From Rheinheimera riviphila (GTDB taxonomy: Bacteria > Pseudomonadota > Gammaproteobacteria > Enterobacterales > Alteromonadaceae), in contig NZ_SACS01000002.1 of NCBI RefSeq assembly GCF_004005945.1, positions 248,001-312,000 on the forward strand: a DNA stretch of 64,000 bases, in the 5' to 3' direction. Made by a program: the position numbers and the translations under genes. Shown here piece after piece: positions 55,539-64,000 of this stretch. Numbering within the stretch: position 1 is the first letter of the stretch; each line of letters opens with the position of its first letter. The notes beneath the pieces are model-generated. The model worked only from the letters and a program-made list of their open reading frames with translations. It made no database searches and had not been told where the DNA came from.

Positions 55539-56894
55539 TTAAGCTGGTAACTGAATACCAGACTCACGCATCCGCGCCAGCTTATATCTTAACGTCCGGG
55601 CACTGATGCCAAGCTTTTCTGCGACATCTTTACGCCGATTGGCACAAGCGCGCATCGTTTCCAGAATGATCCGGTGTTCTTGCTCGTAGACTTCTGATTT
55701 AAATACACTTAAGTCCGGATCTAACACCATCGACACCGGCTCGTCACCTTGCCAATCGCTGGGGCCTGAACCTAATTCCAGCAGAATATCGTCGGCGGTA
55801 ATATCCGGCGCGGTGTGCACAATCAAGGCGCGTAGCATCACGTTATCCAGCTCGCGCACGTTGCCCGGCCAGTCGTGTTGCAATAATTTGCGCTGCGCAG
55901 CAGCGGTCAGATTCGGCACCGGTTCGCCCTGTTGCTGGCAATGCCGCTCTAATAAATGCCGGCATAACGGCAACACGTCTTCAATCCGATCGGCCAGCGC
56001 CGACCAGGTCAGTGGAAACACATTCAGCCGGTAAAATAAGTCTTCGCGGAACAACCCTTGTTGCACGGTCTGGCGTAAATCGCGGTTGCTGGTGGCAATC
56101 ACCCGCACATCCAGCTTGATGGTTTTGCGACTACCCAGCCGCTCCACTTCCCGCTCCTGCAGCACCCGCAGTAACTTCGCCTGCAGGTTTAAATCCATTT
56201 CGCTGATTTCATCCAGCAAAATAGTGCCTTGCTGCGCCTGTTCAAATTTACCCGGGCAGGCCTGAATAGCACCGGTAAAAGCACCTTTTTCGTAGCCGAA
56301 CAACGTCGATTCCAGCATATTTTCCGGAATAGCGGCGCAGTTAATTGCAATAAACGGCCCTTCGTGGCGCGGTGATTGCTGGTGAATATAACGTGCCAGC
56401 ACTTCCTTGCCCGAACCGCTTGGCCCAAGGACCATCACGCTGGCATCAGAGCGCGCTACTTTCGCGGCGAGTTTGACCAACTGCTGACTCACCGGCGCTG
56501 CAACGATTGGCTCAAAAGCGGCCACCTCATCTAAAGGCACATAACGACTCACCATATTCACCAATACTTGTGGCGAAAATGGCTTCGCCAGATAATCGAC
56601 GGCACCTAAGCGAATGGCTTGTACAGCATCGTTGACCGTGGCGTACGCCGTCATCATCAACACCGGAATATTGTTGTAATTCAGTTTGATGGATTTCAAC
56701 AGCTCCAGGCCGGAAATTCCGCCCATTTGCACATCGCTAATCACCAGTCTGATTTTATGCTGCTTCAGTAACTGCATCGCCTGCTCGGCGCTGTCTGCAG
56801 CAATCACCTGATATTGCGCCAGGCTTAATGTATCGACCAGTGCTTCACGCAACCCGGCGTCGTCTTCCACCACCAGAATTTTAGTGTGCTGCAT
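55539..56894 (-). CDS. flrC: FlrC/FleR sigma-54-dependent response regulator
   Basis: A 451-residue NtrC-type regulator. The receiver domain (1-120) has phospho-acceptor D54 in LVISDVQMGGISG. The AAA+ domain (about 130-370) has GPSGSGKEVLARYIH (Walker A) and [12 protein letters not shown], the loop that contacts sigma-54. The C-terminal Fis-type helix-turn-helix is at about 410-448 (NRRKDVAEKLGISARTLRYK). FlrB phosphorylates it, and it activates class III flagellar operons such as fliE. It overlaps the flrB end by 14 bp. Confidence 0.95.
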   Translation of the reverse strand: MQHTKILVVEDDAGLREALVDTLSLAQYQVIAADSAEQAMQLLKQHKIRLVISDVQMGGISGLELLKSIKLNYNNIPVLMMTAYATVNDAVQAIRLGAVDYLAKPFSPQVLVNMVSRYVPLDEVAAFEPIVAAPVSQQLVKLAAKVARSDASVMVLGPSGSGKEVLARYIHQQSPRHEGPFIAINCAAIPENMLESTLFGYEKGAFTGAIQACPGKFEQAQQGTILLDEISEMDLNLQAKLLRVLQEREVERLGSRKTIKLDVRVIATSNRDLRQTVQQGLFREDLFYRLNVFPLTWSALADRIEDVLPLCRHLLERHCQQQGEPVPNLTAAAQRKLLQHDWPGNVRELDNVMLRALIVHTAPDITADDILLELGSGPSDWQGDEPVSMVLDPDLSVFKSEVYEQEHRIILETMRACANRRKDVAEKLGISARTLRYKLARMRESGIQLPA

Positions 56895-58140
56895 TGTGCT
56901 GCTCCTCGGTTGAATTTATTGCTAAAGCCGTCGATTGGTACACCGGCAAAATCATTTCAAAACGTGCGCCACCGGATTTGCCGGTGATACACCGAACCCG
57001 GCCATTGTGGGAATGTGCCACCGCCTGCACCACGGCCAAGCCAAGGCCAGTGCCATTGCTGCGCGTGGTAAAAAACGGGTCAAAAATTTGTTGTTGCAGA
57101 TGAACTGGCACACCAGGGCCATGATCTTCTACCGCTAATGTCACCAATTGGCCATCCAGACTTGCGATCGCCGACACTTCAATCCGCGCGCCGGGGCCTG
57201 CATGTTGCAAGGCATTTTGAATCAGGTTACCAACAGCACCACATAAGGCAGTGTGATTGCCGAGCACCGGTAAATCCGGCTCCGGTAATTCAACCACCAG
57301 CTCGCCGTCCTGCTGCTGCACCATGGCTTCAACCGACTGATGTACTTCACTGAGCAACTGCTGCATCGACAGCCGTTCCACCTGCTGTTCACGGCCAGAG
57401 CGCGCAAACAACAATAAATCATTCACTTGCTGCTCTAAATCCTGCAGTCGGTTCAGCAATTTATGCTGGAATTGCTGACGGGACGTCTGGTCGAGTTTTT
57501 GATTGGTCAGGTTTTGCGCGTAAAGCATGGCGCTGGATAACGGCGTGCGGATTTGATGCGCCAAAGACGCCATCATTTTGCCAAGGGCTGACAATCGTTG
57601 TAAATGGGCAACACGGCTTTGCAGTTGCCGGGTTTCAGTTAAGTCGGTTAGCACAATCAGCTGACCAGGTTCCGGCTGTAGCGAAGTAATCGCCAGTTGT
57701 ACCCGGCGGCCATCATAGAGCGACACTTCCATACCATCGTCACTGCGCGGCCGGAAACTGCGGGTGATCACATCCAGCCAGCGCTGTCCGGTTAAAGGTT
57801 CACCGAGCATCGAAATGGCGACCGGATTGGCTTGTTGCACAAAACCACGCGCATCCAGCACCACGACGCCAGTCGGCAAGACCTGTAATAAATGTTGTAA
57901 GCGGGATAATTCGGCTTGTTCGGCTTGTTCGGTATTAAATTGGGGGCTAACCGGATCGGCGAATTGCTCAGCGGCAAGCTTAGGCGCTTTTGGCCAGGCG
58001 ATGACGGCAGCAGAAACCACCGCCGGTTCTGGCAGCGTTGCCGCTTGAGATCCAAGCATGGCCAGTTCAAACAACGGCTGATAACTGTCGGCATTGCTGC
58101 CTGTCGCAGGCGCTGTTGCCAGGGTGGCGAAGCTGTTCAT
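56881..58140 (-). CDS. flrB: FlrB/FleS sensor histidine kinase
   Basis: A 419-residue soluble kinase. A PAS-like domain (about 82-170, LLQVLPTGVVVLDARGFV) is followed by the HisKA domain with phospho-acceptor H195 in MASLAHQIRTPLSSAM and an ATPase domain with NLIQNALQHAGPGAR (N box), EDHGPGVP and GTGLGLAVVQ. No membrane helices are seen, as in FleS and FlrB. It phosphorylates FlrC. A sigma-54 promoter lies at 58178-58192, and a hairpin overlaps the ribosome binding site. Confidence 0.95.
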   Translation of the reverse strand: MNSFATLATAPATGSNADSYQPLFELAMLGSQAATLPEPAVVSAAVIAWPKAPKLAAEQFADPVSPQFNTEQAEQAELSRLQHLLQVLPTGVVVLDARGFVQQANPVAISMLGEPLTGQRWLDVITRSFRPRSDDGMEVSLYDGRRVQLAITSLQPEPGQLIVLTDLTETRQLQSRVAHLQRLSALGKMMASLAHQIRTPLSSAMLYAQNLTNQKLDQTSRQQFQHKLLNRLQDLEQQVNDLLLFARSGREQQVERLSMQQLLSEVHQSVEAMVQQQDGELVVELPEPDLPVLGNHTALCGAVGNLIQNALQHAGPGARIEVSAIASLDGQLVTLAVEDHGPGVPVHLQQQIFDPFFTTRSNGTGLGLAVVQAVAHSHNGRVRCITGKSGGARFEMILPVYQSTALAINSTEEQHNAAH

Positions 58141-58148
58141 GGTGATCT

Positions 58149-58171
58149 CCGTTAGTCTTTAACACTAACGG
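58149..58171 (-). promoter_or_regulatory. Hairpin overlapping the flrB ribosome binding site
   Basis: ccgttagt (58149-58156) and actaacgg (58164-58171) are perfect 8-bp complements around a 7-base loop. On the transcribed strand the 3' arm ends in ...ACGG, and the next bases AG complete GGAG, the ribosome binding site six bases before the flrB ATG. Folding would hide part of that site and could limit FlrB synthesis. Confidence 0.7.
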
Positions 58172-58177
58172 CAATAA

Positions 58178-58192
58178 GCACAAAGCATGCCA
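58178..58192 (-). promoter_or_regulatory. Sigma-54 promoter of flrBC
   Basis: On the minus strand TGGCATGCTTTGTGC shows GG-N10-GC with a near-consensus -24 element, ending 37 bp before the flrB ATG. FlrA is the expected activator in the known class II step. A 12-bp palindrome, aatcagctgatt at 58210-58221, lies 17 bp upstream. Confidence 0.88.
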
Positions 58193-58209
58193 CACAAAAA
58201 GTTGTTTTA

Positions 58210-58221
58210 AATCAGCTGATT
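58210..58221. promoter_or_regulatory. Palindrome upstream of the flrB promoter
   Basis: aatcagctgatt is a perfect 12-bp palindrome 17 bp upstream of the -24 element, between flrA and flrB. It is close for a sigma-54 activator site; a repressor site or chance are alternatives. Confidence 0.3.
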
Positions 58222-58269
58222 AAACTTAATTTTTGAGCCAATATTTTGACGTTTGTGAAATAACGGCTG

Positions 58270-59733
58270 TTAATCAGCAGCATCCAGCTCGTCGCGTCCT
58301 AAATTGTATTTACGCATTTTCTCCACCAAAGTGGTGCGGCGTAAGCACAAGATATCCGCAGCGCGTGCCACCACAAAATCATGCCGTTCTAACGCCTGGC
58401 TGATCAGCGTAATTTCTAAATCGGCCAAAAACTGCTTTAAATCGACACCGTCATCCGGCAATACGTTAAAGCCGTTGTTGTCGCTATGCTGGGCAAAATG
58501 GGCGTCACCTTCGCTGTCATCGTCCTCATTAAACTGGAACAATTCATTGATGGCGTCGCGCTCTAACAAAGCTTCCGGATAATGCGGCACATAACTATCA
58601 ACTTCGATATGGCGATATTTCAGCGGGAGTTCGGCGACATCAATCACCTGATGCGGAAACATAATACCCAGCCGCTCAACAAGATTTGCCAGCTCACGCA
58701 CGTTGCCGGGCCAGCCGTGTAATTTCAGACTGGCGATCGCCCGTTCAGTGAACTTAATGGCTGCTTGGCCGTGTTGCTCCAGCCGCTGCTGCAATTCCTG
58801 CAACAACAGAGGCAAATCGTCCGGACGGTCTTTTAATGCCGGCGTTTCAATTGGAAAAACGTTCAGTCGGTAAAATAAATCTTCGCGAAAGCGGCCTTCT
58901 TCGATCATCCCTTCGAGCTGACGATGGGTTGCGGCGATGATCCGCACATCAGCGCGAATGGGTTGGTTGCCGCCGACCCGTTCGTAAATCCGCTCCTGCA
59001 ACACCCGTAATAATTTAACCTGCATCGGCAGTGGCATATCGCCAATTTCATCTAAGAATAAGGTGCCACCTTGCGCGAGCTCAAAACGGCCTTTGCGGGT
59101 CGAAATGGCGCCGGTAAAAGCACCTTTTTCGTGGCCGAATAATTCACTTTCTAATAGCTCTGCCGGAATAGCACCACAGTTGATGGGTACAAATGGCCCG
59201 TCGGCGCGATGCGATAACACATGAATATTGCGCGCCACCACTTCTTTACCAGTCCCGGAATCGCCAAGGATCAGCACATTAGCGTCGGTGCGTGCGACTT
59301 GCTGAATGAGAAACCGGACTTGTTGCATCTGGGCTGAAATACCGACCATGCCGACAAATCGCGCTTGGGATTCCTGTGCACGTTGGCCGGGTAATAACCG
59401 GTGATATTCCTGGCAATCGCGCAGATGCTGCGTCAACGACGCATACGCAAAAGGCTCGCTTAACAGGCCCACGACATTGGCATGCCGCAATAGAGGTTTC
59501 AGTGTTTCGCCAAGCAATAAAAAGGCGGTGGCAGGATGTTGTTCGATGAGCTGTTCGTGTTGCTGGCCGACTAAAGCCCCCAGCAGCACCACAGCTTTGG
59601 GGTCAATCGCCAGCTGCGCCAGCAATTGCGTTTCATCAACAATTTGATGCGCTTCAGCGACAAAATTCAGAATGATACTCAGCCGTTGAGCACGTTGCTC
59701 TTGCTGATCAAGAATAAATAATCTGGGGATCAT
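58270..59733 (-). CDS. flrA: FlrA/FleQ master flagellar regulator
   Basis: A 487-residue sigma-54 activator at the top of the flagellar cascade. The N-terminal FleQ domain (about 1-120) lacks a usual acidic pocket and phospho-acceptor Asp, as in FleQ. The AAA+ core (about 140-380) has [15 protein letters not shown] and [12 protein letters not shown], and [20 protein letters not shown] contains Walker B. The C-terminal Fis-type helix-turn-helix is at about 440-480 ([20 protein letters not shown]). FleQ binds c-di-GMP; whether this protein does is not certain. It should switch on flrBC. Confidence 0.95.
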   Translation of the reverse strand: MIPRLFILDQQEQRAQRLSIILNFVAEAHQIVDETQLLAQLAIDPKAVVLLGALVGQQHEQLIEQHPATAFLLLGETLKPLLRHANVVGLLSEPFAYASLTQHLRDCQEYHRLLPGQRAQESQARFVGMVGISAQMQQVRFLIQQVARTDANVLILGDSGTGKEVVARNIHVLSHRADGPFVPINCGAIPAELLESELFGHEKGAFTGAISTRKGRFELAQGGTLFLDEIGDMPLPMQVKLLRVLQERIYERVGGNQPIRADVRIIAATHRQLEGMIEEGRFREDLFYRLNVFPIETPALKDRPDDLPLLLQELQQRLEQHGQAAIKFTERAIASLKLHGWPGNVRELANLVERLGIMFPHQVIDVAELPLKYRHIEVDSYVPHYPEALLERDAINELFQFNEDDDSEGDAHFAQHSDNNGFNVLPDDGVDLKQFLADLEITLISQALERHDFVVARAADILCLRRTTLVEKMRKYNLGRDELDAAD

Positions 59734-59796
59734 GGCGCTGGACTTTTTCTTGTGCTTTTAAAGCATTTTTGCAAAGCCAGCGCTGTCATGCAAGGT

Positions 59797-59840
59797 AAAA
59801 CGCTAACTTTTTGACGCTACTGTCAAAAAACCAGCGTTTT
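59797..59840 (-). terminator. Long-stem terminator after the flagellin gene
   Basis: Two nested perfect arms, aaaacgct/agcgtttt (59797-59804 and 59833-59840) and tttttgac/gtcaaaaa (59808-59815 and 59822-59829), are joined by three positions that form G-U pairs in RNA. The result is a continuous 19-bp stem with a 6-base loop, with UUUU at its 3' end on the minus strand. It starts 27 bp after the flagellin stop and separates flagellin transcription from flrA. Confidence 0.75.
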
Positions 59841-59866
59841 AGGGGCATTTAATTACTTTTTATCCA

Positions 59867-60664
59867 TTAAGCCAGCAGCTGCAGTGCTTGCTGCTCCGAA
59901 ACCCGCCCTTGCGCTGCCACCGCATAAGATGCTTGTTCACGGATACTGGCTTGCGCCTGTTCGGTCGAAGCTTTGGCGTAATCGAGATCCTGAATACGGC
60001 TGATCGCCGCTTGTTGATTGACATTCTGGGTACTTAAATTGCGACCAGCGGAACTTAATGCATTTTGGGTTGCGCCCAGATCGGTGCGGTTGTTGTCAAT
60101 TAACTGACTAGACTGGCGGATTTTCGACAGCGATTCGGCAGCTTTGGCAGAAGATGATAAATCCACACTAAAAGCACCACTGTCGGTGAGCTTCGTTTGT
60201 AAATCCTGAGTTTTGATATTGATACTGCCATTGCCGGTGGCGATACCGATATTGCTATCCTGATCAAATAACTTAATGCCGCCAAATTCAGTATTTTTAA
60301 TCTGATCCTGAATGCCTGCTGCGTACGCATCGGCTTGTTTTTGCAGCGCTTGACGATCTGAGCTGGTTAACAAACCATTACCAGCCTGCACCGCCAGCCG
60401 GTCGATTTCATTCAGGCCATCGCTGATCCCTTGCAAGCCCTGGTCGGCAACCATTGCCAGCGAAATACCATCGTATACATTACGCTCGCCCTGCACCGTC
60501 GCGCCGTTGAGCTGCGTCAAGCGGTTGGCGATTTGCAAGCCTGCGGCATCATCAGCAGCGCTATTGATACGCTTGGCCGTTGCCAGTTTTTTCAGCAGGT
60601 TTTCATTTTCAGAATTGTTTAGTTTTAACAGCGATTCGCTTAAAGATGGGCCACCGATATTCAT
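59867..60664 (-). CDS. Short divergent flagellin
   Basis: A 265-residue flagellin from ATG 60664 (MNIGGPSLSESLLKLNNS), with GGAG eight bases upstream; a GTG three bases earlier is also possible. The D0/D1 N-terminal helices contain RINSAADDAAGLQIANRLTQ, and the C-terminus has AQASIREQASYAVAAQGRVS before QQALQLLA, both flagellin signatures. The first 15 residues lack the usual AQ-INTN start, and the variable middle is small. It is next to flrA, where fliS/fliD often lie, and divergent from the pse genes. It may be a minor or modified filament subunit. Confidence 0.9.
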   Translation of the reverse strand: MNIGGPSLSESLLKLNNSENENLLKKLATAKRINSAADDAAGLQIANRLTQLNGATVQGERNVYDGISLAMVADQGLQGISDGLNEIDRLAVQAGNGLLTSSDRQALQKQADAYAAGIQDQIKNTEFGGIKLFDQDSNIGIATGNGSINIKTQDLQTKLTDSGAFSVDLSSSAKAAESLSKIRQSSQLIDNNRTDLGATQNALSSAGRNLSTQNVNQQAAISRIQDLDYAKASTEQAQASIREQASYAVAAQGRVSEQQALQLLA

Positions 60665-60799
60665 CACGACTACTCCGACGATGTGGGTTCTGGGTTGAGT
60701 TTAGCCCAATTCAGGGTCAAGCCAAAGCATTCATTTGTGCTTTTTTTCGCCAGCAGGCTGGGCATATAAAACATTAGCGCTAACTACTTCAGCTAAAAG

Positions 60800-60814
60800 C
60801 ACTTTTAAAAAGTG
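60800..60814. promoter_or_regulatory. Palindrome before pseB
   Basis: cactttt-a-aaaagtg gives perfect 7-bp arms around one base. Its right arm overlaps the TGG of a sigma-54-like sequence at 60813-60827 on the plus strand, so it could be an operator for pseB or for the divergent flagellin gene. Confidence 0.35.
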
Positions 60815-60827
60815 GAATAGATTATGC
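60813..60827 (+). promoter_or_regulatory. Possible sigma-54-like promoter of pseB
   Basis: tggaatagattatgc has the GG-N10-GC spacing, but the rest of the -24 element is poor. The same stretch contains tatgctat, which could be a sigma-70 -10 box. It is 74 bp upstream of the pseB ATG. Confidence 0.35.
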
Positions 60828-60852
60828 TATTGTTTCAACATCGCGACATTAG

Positions 60853-63080
<2,228 letters not shown>

Positions 63081-63085
63081 CCACG

Positions 63086-63829
63086 ATGAAACTTGCCGTG
63101 ATCCCGGCGCGGGGTGGCAGCAAACGGATCCCGCGTAAAAATATCAAACTGTTTAACGGTAAACCGATGATTGCCTGGTCGATTGAAGCGGCTTTGTATA
63201 GCAAGATGTTTGACCAGGTGCTGGTGTCAACCGACGATGCTGAAATTGCCGAAGTCGCCGCGCAATATGGCGCGGCGGTGCCATTTATCCGCCCTGCCAC
63301 TTTGGCCGACGACCTTACCGGCACTTCTGCCGTGGTGCGCCATGCGATCGACTGGGTCACCCAGCAACAATGGCATGCTGAACAAGGCCCGTTAGATATT
63401 GTTGCCTGCATTTATGCCACTGCCCCACTGTTAAGCGCCGCGTTATTGCAACAAGCGATGGCGTTATGGGCGCAGCAGCCAGCGCTGGATTACATCTTTT
63501 CCGGTTGTCGATTTAGTTTTCCCATTCAGCGGGCTTTATATCGGGATGCAAATGGCGCCGTTGCTCCGGTGCAACCGGATGCCATTGGCAAACGCTCGCA
63601 GGATTTAACCGAAACCTTTCATGATGCCGGCCAGTTTTATCTGGGCCGGGCGCAAAGTTGGTCGGAAGCGCGGCCGGTATTTTCGAAGTCATCGTATCTT
63701 TTTGAATTACCCCAACATCTGGTGCAGGATATCGACACCCTTGACGACTGGCGACGTGCTGAATTATTGCATCAGTTGATACTCAATCAAGTGGCACCGC
63801 CAAGCGCCAAGCCACCAAAGGCTGACTGA
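63086..63829 (+). CDS. pseF: CMP-pseudaminic acid synthetase
   Basis: A 247-residue cytidylyltransferase. The CTP-binding N-terminus IPARGGSKRIPRKNIKLFNG is at 5-24, then MIAWSIEAAL and VSTDDAEIAEVA. It activates pseudaminic acid with CTP for use by a glycosyltransferase. NeuA, for sialic acid, is the near relative, but the pseB-pseC-pseG context makes PseF the likely call. The stop overlaps the pseG start by 1 bp. Confidence 0.93.
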   Translation: MKLAVIPARGGSKRIPRKNIKLFNGKPMIAWSIEAALYSKMFDQVLVSTDDAEIAEVAAQYGAAVPFIRPATLADDLTGTSAVVRHAIDWVTQQQWHAEQGPLDIVACIYATAPLLSAALLQQAMALWAQQPALDYIFSGCRFSFPIQRALYRDANGAVAPVQPDAIGKRSQDLTETFHDAGQFYLGRAQSWSEARPVFSKSSYLFELPQHLVQDIDTLDDWRRAELLHQLILNQVAPPSAKPPKAD

Positions 63830-64000
63830 TGCAGGTACTGTTTCGGGTTGATGCGTCGCTGTTGATTGGCTCTGGCCACCTGATGCGCTGCCTGACACTC
63901 GCCCGAGCCATGCGTGAACGCGGCTGGCAGGTTCGGTTTTGCTGTCGCGAACACCCTGGTCAGCAAATTCAGTTTATAGAGCATCAGGGCTTTGCTTGTC
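63829..64000 (+). CDS. pseG: PseG UDP-sugar hydrolase, partial (cut by right edge)
   Basis: Only the first 57 codons are present. The N-terminus MQVLFRVDASLLIGSGHLM continues with RCLTLARAMRERGWQVRF, matching the R-x-D-x5-I-G-x-G-H motif of PseG. It removes UDP from UDP-2,4-diacetamido-2,4,6-trideoxy-L-altrose. It starts at ATG 63829 in TGATG, overlapping the pseF stop by one base. The remaining pathway gene (pseI) and the acetyltransferase (pseH) would lie to the right. Confidence 0.9.
   Translation, partial: MQVLFRVDASLLIGSGHLMRCLTLARAMRERGWQVRFCCREHPGQQIQFIEHQGFAC

Noticed and set aside
60742-60756. Sigma-54-like sequence before the flagellin gene (minus strand TGGCG...GC)
   Set aside because: The spacing between GG and GC is nine bases instead of ten and the -12 element is poor. 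I also found no good sigma-28 promoter there.

Overview
The window looks like part of a chromosome of a polarly flagellated marine or freshwater gammaproteobacterium. The flagellar and chemotaxis gene order (flrA-flrBC, fliEFGHIJK, fliLMNOPQR-flhB, flhA-flhF-flhG-fliA, cheYZAB, motCD-like, parC-parP-cheW, DUF2802) is the one known from Pseudomonas, Shewanella and Vibrio. My best guess is a Rheinheimera-like member of the Alteromonadales/Chromatiaceae, but this is inference. There are no rRNA or tRNA genes, no CRISPR array and no insertion sequence. No stretch longer than 300 bases lacks a gene.

Left end (1-2.6 kb, minus strand): gspG-gspE-gspF, a type II secretion pseudopilin, ATPase and inner-membrane platform. 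The last is cut by the window edge. They sit directly downstream of a polysaccharide locus and in an unusual order.

2.66-27.3 kb, minus strand: a Wzy-dependent surface polysaccharide locus, read from high to low coordinates. It holds wecB, a tviC/wbpP-type epimerase and ugd. A structured leader of about 300 bp follows. Then come a large six-SLBB export protein (OtnA/WbfF-like), wzz, tviB, rmlB, rmlA, fdtA, fdtC, fdtB, wzx, three glycosyltransferases with a wzy-like polymerase between them, an asparagine-synthase-like amidotransferase, a further glycosyltransferase, a PglC/PglD/PglE-like module and a last glycosyltransferase. The encoded precursors are UDP-GalNAcA (possibly amidated), UDP-GlcA, UDP-ManNAc, a dTDP-3-acetamido-3,6-dideoxyhexose and a bacillosamine-type sugar. 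With one initiating phosphoglycosyltransferase and five glycosyltransferases, the repeat unit could have up to six sugars.

27.4-39.4 kb, minus strand: the chemotaxis and polar-placement block, with DUF2802, cheW, parP, parC, motD, motC, cheB, cheA, cheZ, cheY, fliA, flhG and flhF. CheA carries three copies of an acidic motif resembling the CheY-binding tail of CheZ.

39.4-60.7 kb, minus strand: flhA (own sigma-54-type promoter), the export-gate and switch genes flhB to fliL, then fliK to fliE, the FlrA/FlrB/FlrC regulators and a short, divergent flagellin. GG-N10-GC promoters precede flhA, fliE and flrB. A hairpin overlaps the flrB ribosome binding site.

60.9-64 kb, plus strand: pseB, pseC, pseF and the start of pseG, for pseudaminic acid used in flagellin glycosylation, divergent from the flagellin gene.
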